This document shows positions 30,222 through 37,032 of a stretch of DNA of 38,813 nt, one piece after another; positions within the stretch are counted from its first letter, which is position 1; every line of letters begins with the position of its first letter. The translations under genes were made by a program, and so were the position numbers. Below the pieces are notes generated by a model. The model did not search any database, was not told the origin of the DNA, and saw only the letters and a list, made by a program, of their open reading frames with translations. The stretch spans positions 1 through 38,813 of the forward strand of contig NZ_PQIA01000089.1 of NCBI RefSeq assembly GCF_003385235.1. Reading direction: 5' to 3'. Source of the DNA: Amycolatopsis circi (GTDB lineage: Bacteria; Actinomycetota; Actinomycetes; Mycobacteriales; Pseudonocardiaceae).

Positions 30222-33182
30222 TTGTTCGGTCGCGGCGGAAGCCGAGGGAAACGGGAACAAGACGTCCCTGCCGGCGCGTGGAACGCGCCGCCGCAGGGCC
30301 GTCCGCCGTCCGGCGGCGCAAACTCCGGCGGCAAGGGCCGCCGGCTGCCCGGTGAGCAGGCGATACCGGCGTACACGCCGTCGATCGCCGCGCGCAGCAT
30401 CGACGGGCACCTGCTGCGGACCGGGTACGAGGTGTACGCCTGGTACCGGCTCGCGCCGCAGCGCTGGTCGTTCCGTTCCGATTCGCAGCGCCGCGACCTG
30501 ATCGCGGCCATCGCGGGCCAGTACGCCGAACTGCAGGGCCGCTGGCTGCACCTGCGCGTCACGAACCGGCCGTACCCGATCCGGATGTGGGCCGAGGCGC
30601 ACGTGCACAACGCGGTCGGCAGGCCGGGCGACGTGCCGGGCGCGCTGTCGTTCGACGACTACCTGATCGGCGAGCAGCAGCAGCTGATGGGCCGCTCGAT
30701 GGCGGAAAAAGAGGTCTACCTCGGCGTCCAGGTGCAGACCCGGCGCATGGTGGACCGCGCGGTCGAACGCGCCGCGCCGGTGCTGCGCCGGATCCTGCCC
30801 GAGGCGGTCGACGCCGAACTGGCCGCGCTGGACTCCGAGATCGAGCACCTCGACCAGGTCATCGGCAGCGCGGGGCTGGAAGGCCGTCCGGTGCACGCCG
30901 AGGAGATGTCCTGGCTGATGCACCGTTCGTGCTCGCTGGGCCTGCCCGCGCCGCGCAACATGCCCGCGGTGCCGGGCGCGGCGTGGGAGCCCGAGGACCT
31001 CGCCAGCTTCACCGACGCGGCTGATTTCCACGCCGACCCGTACGCGCCCACGGTCACCGTGCGCGGCCGTACCGGGTCCAACGCCGGCGTGTCGCGGCAT
31101 CTCGCGGTGCTCACCGTCGGCCAGATGCACGGGCTGCAGATCCCCGAGGTCGACGACCCGTGGATCCAGCACGCGGACCGGCTGCCCGCGTCGGTCGAGG
31201 TGTCCGCGCGGATCTACGTGCGGCGTCCGGAAGAGGTGTCCGGCGAGCTGCAGCGGCAGATGAACAAGGTCCGCTCGCAGGTCAAGCACTACACCGACGA
31301 GCACGAGCTGGAACCGCCGCAGTCGCTGGCCCGCCAAGCCGGCCGGGTGCTGGAGATCGACGACGAGATGACGTCGGGCTTCACCGCGCTGGCCACCCGC
31401 GTGCGGTCGTGGTGGCGGCTCGCGGTGTCCGGCCCGACCGAGCGCGACGCGCTGCGGCTGGCCCAGCAGCTGCTGGACCTGTACAAGCCGAAGATCGCCA
31501 TCGAGCATCCGGAAGCGCAGTACGCGATGGCCCGGGAGTTCATCCCGGGCGAGCCGCTGGCCTCGGGCGCGTACATGCGCCGCGGTTCGGTGGTGTGGAC
31601 GGCGTCCGCGGTGCCCACCGCGACCGCGGAGGTCGGCGACCGGCGCGGGATCCTGCTCGGCGAAACGGTCACCGCGACACGGCGGCCGGTGGCCTGGGAC
31701 CCGTGGATGGCGCAGGAGATCCGCGACGGATCGGGCCTCACCGCGATGGTGGCCGGCCTCGGCGGCGGCAAGTCGTTCCTCGGCGGCGGCATCGTCTACA
31801 AGACGCTGCGGGCCGGGGCGCACTGGACGATCCTCGACCCCTCCGGCCCGCTGTCGCGGCTGTGCGACCTGCCGGAGATCCGGCCGTACGCGCGGCCGAT
31901 CAACCTGCTCAACGCCCAGCCGGGCATCCTCAACCCGTACCGGGTGGTCGCCGATCCGCTGATCGAGCACTTCATGGACGAGGAGGACCCGGAACGCTCG
32001 TGGCGGCGCGAAAAGGCACTGGCCGGAGCGACCCGGCGGCGGCTGGTGCTCGACGTGCTCACCGGCGTGCTGCCGTACGAGGTTTCGCGGATGGCACAGA
32101 CCCGGATCGTGCTGCTGCGTGCGGTGCGCGCGGTCGGCGGCCGGTTCGACGCCGACCCGGGCCAGGTCATCGACGCGCTGCGACGGGATTCGAGCGAGCA
32201 CCACGAGCACGCGGTCGTGGTCGCGGACTTCCTGGACGAAATGCGCGAGCGGATGGCGCTGCTGATCCCGGAGACCGACGCGGACCCGTACGCCGAGACC
32301 CGCGACGACCGGATGACCGTGCTGACCATGGCGGGCCTGACCCTGCCCAAGGACGGCGTCCCGCGCGAGTACTGGACCGACGCCGAATCGCTCGGCGTGG
32401 AAATGCTGAACCTCGCGGCCTGGCTGACCCAGCGGTCGGTGTACGAGAAGCCGAAGGAACTGCGCAAGGGCGTCTGGATCGACGAGGCGTTCTTCCTGTC
32501 CGAGGTGCCGACCGGGCGCGTGCTGATGAACCGGTTCGCCCGTGACTCGCGGAAGTGGAACGTCCGGGTGCTGCTGTCGTCGCAGATCCCGGCGGACTTC
32601 CTGAAGATCCAGGGTTTCGTGGCGCTGCTGGACTCGGTGTTCGTCGGCCGTCTCGACGACGACGATGCCCAGGCCGATGCGCTGCGGCTGCTGAAAGTGC
32701 CGGTCGGCGTCGGCTACGAGCAGGTCGTCGCGGCCCTCGGCCGTCGCCCCGGAGCGCAGCAGCGCGGGCTGGAACGCGACATGGAGCCCCGGCAGTTCAT
32801 CTTCGGCGACGGGGCCGGCGGAGTGGAACGCATCCGCGTCGACTTCTCCGGCCCGCATCTCGACCCGTTGCGCGCGGTCATGGACACCACCCCGGGCTCG
32901 CCCGACGCGCGCACGAAACCCGGCAGCGACCTCGTGGTGCCCCACGAGGACGAGGCCAAGCCGTACGTCCCCGCCCCACCGGAGGACGAAGAGCTGGAAC
33001 ACGACTTCGAACTCCAAGCGGAACTCGAGGTCGGTCTCGCCGACGAGCAGCTGCTGGGCTCGCCGGATCCGCTCGCGTCCGAGACCGGCGAGGTGGAGGG
33101 TGCAGTGCGCAACGGACGGCAGGAGGACCGGCACGCCCGCGCCGGCGGCAAAGGCGGCGGCACCGGCAGGGATGCCGCATGA
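30222..33182 (+). CDS. VirB4-like ATPase of the T4SS-like cluster
   Basis: The 986-residue product is the energy-supplying ATPase. Walker A is GLGGGKSFLGGG near residues 513-524 and Walker B is VWIDEAFFLSE at 751-761. The N-terminal 450 residues carry VirB4-type features (HLRVTNRPYPIRMWAEAHVH, RSMAEKEVYLGVQVQTRRMV), and the region between is typical of the large actinobacterial ATP-binding conjugation proteins. After Walker B, RDSRKWNVRVLLSSQIPADF is the motif-III-like sensor. The C-terminal 130 residues are acidic and probably disordered. The start is TTG, supported by GGAGG 6 bases upstream and a stop codon just before it; no ATG or GTG start fits better. The protein has no membrane helix, so it should be a cytoplasmic hexamer on the upstream PrgI/VirB3-like protein. 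Confidence 0.87.
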   Translation: MFGRGGSRGKREQDVPAGAWNAPPQGRPPSGGANSGGKGRRLPGEQAIPAYTPSIAARSIDGHLLRTGYEVYAWYRLAPQRWSFRSDSQRRDLIAAIAGQYAELQGRWLHLRVTNRPYPIRMWAEAHVHNAVGRPGDVPGALSFDDYLIGEQQQLMGRSMAEKEVYLGVQVQTRRMVDRAVERAAPVLRRILPEAVDAELAALDSEIEHLDQVIGSAGLEGRPVHAEEMSWLMHRSCSLGLPAPRNMPAVPGAAWEPEDLASFTDAADFHADPYAPTVTVRGRTGSNAGVSRHLAVLTVGQMHGLQIPEVDDPWIQHADRLPASVEVSARIYVRRPEEVSGELQRQMNKVRSQVKHYTDEHELEPPQSLARQAGRVLEIDDEMTSGFTALATRVRSWWRLAVSGPTERDALRLAQQLLDLYKPKIAIEHPEAQYAMAREFIPGEPLASGAYMRRGSVVWTASAVPTATAEVGDRRGILLGETVTATRRPVAWDPWMAQEIRDGSGLTAMVAGLGGGKSFLGGGIVYKTLRAGAHWTILDPSGPLSRLCDLPEIRPYARPINLLNAQPGILNPYRVVADPLIEHFMDEEDPERSWRREKALAGATRRRLVLDVLTGVLPYEVSRMAQTRIVLLRAVRAVGGRFDADPGQVIDALRRDSSEHHEHAVVVADFLDEMRERMALLIPETDADPYAETRDDRMTVLTMAGLTLPKDGVPREYWTDAESLGVEMLNLAAWLTQRSVYEKPKELRKGVWIDEAFFLSEVPTGRVLMNRFARDSRKWNVRVLLSSQIPADFLKIQGFVALLDSVFVGRLDDDDAQADALRLLKVPVGVGYEQVVAALGRRPGAQQRGLERDMEPRQFIFGDGAGGVERIRVDFSGPHLDPLRAVMDTTPGSPDARTKPGSDLVVPHEDEAKPYVPAPPEDEELEHDFELQAELEVGLADEQLLGSPDPLASETGEVEGAVRNGRQEDRHARAGGKGGGTGRDAA

Positions 33183-33228
33183 ACCCCGGTGATCCGGGCC
33201 GGCCCGCGCCGGCCGTGAGGAGGCCTGC

Positions 33229-35307
33229 GTGAACACCGTCTTCACGCTGGCGTTCGTCCTCGCGTTCGCCGCCGGCTGGCACGCGCTGCGCAAACGCGTC
33301 AAGGAGGGCCCGAAGCCCGGTGGCCGCCGGCCGAGCCGGCGCGCGTCGTTGCTGGCTGTGGTGGCGGTGATCGGGCTGCAGACGGTGCTGTTCGCTCCGT
33401 CGGCCAACGCGGCGGCCTGCGGGGAATCGCCTAACCCGGAGCGTCCGGGGGCGGGGATGGTGGGTGCGCTCGATCCCGCCGAAGGCCACGGTGAAGCGGG
33501 CAGCCCGTACATCGATTACAGCTACGCCGGATTCGTCTGGAACACCTACCAGACGAACTGCACGGCGTTGTCGGCCATCGCCTCGCCCAGCTCCACGATC
33601 GACACCTGGGCGGGCAACCAGCTCTTCAACGTCGGCAAGAACATCGTCGGCGCCACCAACTCGCTGCACTACACGGTGCTCGAGGGCGGCCTGCTCAACC
33701 CGATCTACAACGCGGTCAAGGCAGGCGCGGAGAAGGTCTACAACAACATCTACGCGCAGCTGTTCGGGCTGGTCGCGCTGATTCTGTCGATCATGTTGTT
33801 CCGCAACATCTGGCGGGGCGACCTGGCCGGGGTCAGCAAGCGGGCGCTTTACGCGATGGCGGGCGTCTGGCTGGCCGCGTCGTCGCTCGCGATGCTGAGA
33901 TATTTCGATCCGATCGACAAAGCGATCGTGCAGACCACCACGAACATCCAGGCCGGGTTCGTGGACGAGTCCGAGAACCGGGTCGTGCGGCACATCCTGC
34001 CGACCGAACTGCACAACGAAGTGGTCTACAAGAACTGGATGCGCGGGGAGTTCGGGTCGCCGGACGCGCCGCAGGCCGCCCAGTACGGCCGCCCGTTGCT
34101 CGATGCCCAAGCCTTCACCTGGGACCAGTTGCGCAACGGCGACGACGCCAAGCAGAACGTCGTCGACGCCAAAAAGGCCGCCTTCAAAGACATCTCCACC
34201 AAACTCGGCCCCGCCACCGGCTACTTCACCGGCGAGGCGGGCGGCCGCACCGGCGCCGGTTTCCTCGCCCTCGGCCAGAGCCTCGTCTACTCGCTCTTCC
34301 AGTTGCTGGCCAAGGCGTCCGTGCTGCTCGCGCAGGTGCTGATCCGCCTGTTCGCGCTCACCGCGCCGCTGATCGGCCTGGTCGCGCTGCTGAACCCGGA
34401 GATCCTGCGCCGCGTGCTCAAGGTTGCCGGCGGCATCGCGTTCAACCTGGTCGTGCTGTCGGTCCTGGCCGGCGTGCACGCGCTGCTGCTGCAGGCGATC
34501 TTCGCCGCGGGCGACGGGCTCAACCTGCTCACCAAGATGGTCCTCGCCGGGCTCATCACCGTCCTGTTGTTCCTCGTCGGACGGCCGGTGCGGCGGCTGT
34601 GGCAGATGGTCGAGATGTCGGTCAGCATGGTCGGCGCGGCGGTGCCTTCGCCGGGCGGCGGAGTGTTCTCGCGGTTCCGCCGGAAGAACGGCCCGACCCC
34701 GCAGGACCAGTTCTGGCAGAACGTCCGCGACACCGACGACGTCGTCGACGGCGAACAGCGCGGCCCGATCGGCGCGACCGTCGGCGGCGGCCGGTATCGC
34801 CCCGAGGCGGCGGTTTTCGCCAGCTCTCAGCGGCTGGACAACGCTTCCCGCGCGGCTCGGCCCGCGGCGGCCTGGTCGGGTGCTCCGTGGCCGGGTGCGG
34901 TCGGTCCCGCGCAGTCCGCCGCGGGCGCGCTGCCCGCGGGCGGCGGGGGAGGCGCGCCGGTCTTCGGCCAGTACCACCCGGTCGCCGGTGCTCCTGGCGA
35001 CTACGTCATGGCAGGCGCGCGCTGGCCGGTCAAGGAAAGCCGCCAGGTCGACACGTCCCCGGTCGCCGACCGGCGGTGGAGCGACGAGCCGGAACCGGTG
35101 GTCGTCCCGTCGCGGATGGCCGCGCCGGACCGCGGCTACTCCGCCCCGGCCCCGGACCAGCCCGGGTTCACCGTGCCGACCCAGGGCATCCGGGCCCAGC
35201 CCCGGCGGGTGGATCCCGAGGTCGTGGCCGGGAAGCCGGTGTTCGTGCTGTACCGCCCGTCGCGCGGCATCGAGGTCCGCGACACCGACCAGGTCATGGG
35301 GCGGTGA
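33229..35307 (+). CDS. TrbL/VirB6-like polytopic channel protein
   Basis: The 692-residue product has two N-terminal helices (TVFTLAFVLAFAAGWHAL and SLLAVVAVIGLQTVLFAPSA, the latter ending ANAAAC like a cleavage site), an outside loop with two Cys (AACGESPNPERP and NTYQTNCTAL) that could form a disulfide, then helices near 175-195 and 205-222. A loop of about 120 residues follows, then a helix-rich block 345-450 (LVYSLFQLLAKASVLLAQVL, APLIGLVALLNPEILRRVLK, GGIAFNLVVLSVLAGVHALL), and a 240-residue Pro/Gly-rich cytoplasmic tail. A central helix block after a long periplasmic loop is the VirB6/TrbL plan, the inner-membrane platform of T4SS. The GTG follows GAGGAGG. The tail is unusually long. 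Confidence 0.8.
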   Translation: MNTVFTLAFVLAFAAGWHALRKRVKEGPKPGGRRPSRRASLLAVVAVIGLQTVLFAPSANAAACGESPNPERPGAGMVGALDPAEGHGEAGSPYIDYSYAGFVWNTYQTNCTALSAIASPSSTIDTWAGNQLFNVGKNIVGATNSLHYTVLEGGLLNPIYNAVKAGAEKVYNNIYAQLFGLVALILSIMLFRNIWRGDLAGVSKRALYAMAGVWLAASSLAMLRYFDPIDKAIVQTTTNIQAGFVDESENRVVRHILPTELHNEVVYKNWMRGEFGSPDAPQAAQYGRPLLDAQAFTWDQLRNGDDAKQNVVDAKKAAFKDISTKLGPATGYFTGEAGGRTGAGFLALGQSLVYSLFQLLAKASVLLAQVLIRLFALTAPLIGLVALLNPEILRRVLKVAGGIAFNLVVLSVLAGVHALLLQAIFAAGDGLNLLTKMVLAGLITVLLFLVGRPVRRLWQMVEMSVSMVGAAVPSPGGGVFSRFRRKNGPTPQDQFWQNVRDTDDVVDGEQRGPIGATVGGGRYRPEAAVFASSQRLDNASRAARPAAAWSGAPWPGAVGPAQSAAGALPAGGGGGAPVFGQYHPVAGAPGDYVMAGARWPVKESRQVDTSPVADRRWSDEPEPVVVPSRMAAPDRGYSAPAPDQPGFTVPTQGIRAQPRRVDPEVVAGKPVFVLYRPSRGIEVRDTDQVMGR

Positions 35308-35310
35308 CCG

Positions 35311-35910
35311 ATGCCGATCCGCACCAACCGCGGCCGGACCGCGGTGTACCGCCGCCTGTGGGGCTTCCCGCTCCGCTCGCCTCGGCACCTCGTGGGCACG
35401 CTGGTGTTCCTCGCGCTGGTGATCACCGCGCTGGGCATCGGCCTGCCGAAGGTGCTGGGCAAACCGGCGTCCGCGCAGCCGGGCGCGGCTCCGCCGAACT
35501 CGTCGGCCGCGCCGCACACCGGCGTCGCGGCCCCGGTGCCGAGCACTGAAACCCTGCCGACCCGGCTGTCGCAGCCGCTGGTCACCCCGACGTCGGCGGC
35601 GCCGAGCCCGGAGGCGCTGAACGTCGCGAAGCAGTGGGCGACCGCGTGGGTGCGCCATCCCGCGGGCATCACGAACGCCGACTGGCTCAACGGGATGCGC
35701 GGGCTCACCACCGACGAGTACCTCCCCGTCATGTCCACAGTGGACCCCGCGAACATCCCGGCGACCAAGGTCACCGGCGATCCGACGGTCGCGCAGTCCT
35801 ACTCCAGTTCAGTCAAGGTCGTGGTCCCCACCGACGGTCCGAAACTCAGCATCACCGTGGTCCTCACCAGCGCGGGATGGCGAGTGTCGGATTACGACCA
35901 GGCGAGCTGA
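35311..35910 (+). CDS. Bitopic membrane protein with outer domain (VirB8/TcpC-like?)
   Basis: The 199-residue protein has a basic cytoplasmic N-terminus, one helix at about 27-46 (HLVGTLVFLALVITALGIGL), a Pro/Ala/Ser-rich linker, and a domain from about residue 95: SPEALNVAKQWATAWVRHPA and NADWLNGMRGLTTDEYLPVM, ending TVVLTSAGWRVSDYDQAS. A helix pair followed by strands ending in W-x-V resembles the NTF2-like fold of VirB8/TcpC. Position between the TrbL-like and wall-hydrolase genes agrees. It begins 3 bases after the preceding stop and ends 2 bases before the next start, so the three genes are tightly coupled. The assignment is by topology and fold impression, not by a strict motif. Confidence 0.62.
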   Translation: MPIRTNRGRTAVYRRLWGFPLRSPRHLVGTLVFLALVITALGIGLPKVLGKPASAQPGAAPPNSSAAPHTGVAAPVPSTETLPTRLSQPLVTPTSAAPSPEALNVAKQWATAWVRHPAGITNADWLNGMRGLTTDEYLPVMSTVDPANIPATKVTGDPTVAQSYSSSVKVVVPTDGPKLSITVVLTSAGWRVSDYDQAS

Positions 35911-35912
35911 CC

Positions 35913-36911
35913 GTGAAGCTGGCCATTCTCGTCTCGGTGCTGATCGCCGCCGTTTTCGCCACGGTGCTCACCACCAACGTCGTGACGAAAGTCGTGAGCG
36001 ACCAGCAGCAGGCAGCGGCCGGCGGGATCGCCCTGACCTCGTGCGACGCCGCGATCGGCCCGACCCAGCCCGGCCAGCCGGAGCAGGGCGGGTCGGACGC
36101 GGCCGAACTCGACCAGGAGTCGCGCGGCACCGTTTCGCTCATCATCTCGATCGGCAAGCAGCGCAGCCTCGCGCCGCGCGCGTGGCAGGTCGCGATCCAG
36201 GCCGGGATGACCGAATCGCGGCTGCACAACGTGAACTTCGGCGACCGGGACTCGCTGGGCATCTTCCAGATGCGCCCGTCGATGAACTGGGGCAGCGCGG
36301 CACAGGTCACCGATCCGAACTACGCGATCAACAAATTCTTCGACGTCCTGCTCAGCGTCCCGGACTGGGAAAACCTGCGCCCCGGCGACGCCGCGCAGCG
36401 AGTCGAACGCTCCGGTTTCCCCGACCGGTACCACCGCTGGGAGGCCATGGCGGCCTCGCTGGTGCAGAACATGGGCCAGGTCGCGGACGTGGTCGGCTGC
36501 GGGCAGGGCATGGGCGCCGCGCTGCCGCCGAGCCAGGCCGCGGCGCAGGCGATCAAGTTCGCGCTCGGCGAGCAGGGCAAGCCCTACATCTGGGGCGCGA
36601 CCGGCCCGGACTCCTACGACTGTTCCGGCCTGATGCTGCGCGCCTACGAATCGGCGGGCGTGATCCTTCCGCGCGTGTCGAAGGACCAGTACCAGGCCGG
36701 CGCGATGCTGCCGGTGCGCGAAGCACAGCCCGGCGACCTGATTTTCCTCGCCACCGACCCGGCCGACCCGACGACCATCCACCACGTCGCGATGTACCTG
36801 GGAGACGGCAAGATCGTCGAGGCCCAGCAGACCGGCGTCCCGGTGCACGTGCGCCCGTTCTCGTTCGACGAGCGCCAAGTCGTGCCGCAGGCGGTGCGCC
36901 CCGGCGTCTAG
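35913..36911 (+). CDS. Cell-wall hydrolase: lysozyme-like plus NlpC/P60 domain (VirB1-like)
   Basis: The 332-residue product has an uncleaved-looking N-terminal helix (KLAILVSVLIAAVFATVLTT). A lysozyme-like region (about 75-200) contains AIQAGMTESRLHNVNFGDRD with E101 as candidate catalytic acid, then SLGIFQMRPSMNWGSAAQVT and DPNYAINKFFDVLLS. The C-terminal NlpC/P60 domain (about 210-332) has catalytic Cys237 in SYDCSGLMLRAYESAGV and His291 in HHVAMYLGDG. The enzyme would cut both glycan strands and stem peptides outside the membrane, as expected to pass a secretion channel through a thick Gram-positive wall. Tandem muralytic domains are also found in Gram-positive conjugation systems. The GTG start is 2 bases after the preceding stop. 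Confidence 0.87.
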   Translation: MKLAILVSVLIAAVFATVLTTNVVTKVVSDQQQAAAGGIALTSCDAAIGPTQPGQPEQGGSDAAELDQESRGTVSLIISIGKQRSLAPRAWQVAIQAGMTESRLHNVNFGDRDSLGIFQMRPSMNWGSAAQVTDPNYAINKFFDVLLSVPDWENLRPGDAAQRVERSGFPDRYHRWEAMAASLVQNMGQVADVVGCGQGMGAALPPSQAAAQAIKFALGEQGKPYIWGATGPDSYDCSGLMLRAYESAGVILPRVSKDQYQAGAMLPVREAQPGDLIFLATDPADPTTIHHVAMYLGDGKIVEAQQTGVPVHVRPFSFDERQVVPQAVRPGV

Positions 36912-36937
36912 CATGGGTGCGGGAGGCATCGGCTCTT

Positions 36938-36965
36938 GACCCGCGGGTGCCCAGTACCGCGGGTC
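36938..36965 (+). terminator. Inverted repeat after the wall-hydrolase gene
   Basis: GACCCGCGG (36938-36946) and CCGCGGGTC (36957-36965) form a perfect 9-bp stem with a 10-base loop, 26 bases past the hydrolase stop and 67 bases before the next start. It may be a partial terminator or attenuator within the cluster. No T-run follows. Confidence 0.45.
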
Positions 36966-37032
36966 CGGATTCACCCCGAAGTCGCGGCCTGTCCACGAGC
37001 ACGTGGCCGCGCGCTGGCAGAGGATGGCACAC

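Noticed and set aside
29331..33512. Minus-strand open frame of 1393 codons opposite the VirB4-like gene
   Set aside because: It lies antisense to a gene with clear Walker motifs. Its product is a His/Arg/Val/Asp-rich mixture without recognisable domains, the usual artefact of GC-rich codon use.
32878..35658. Minus-strand open frame of 926 codons opposite the TrbL/VirB6-like gene
   Set aside because: Antisense to a protein with clear membrane helices; composition is Arg/Gly/Asp-biased with no motif.
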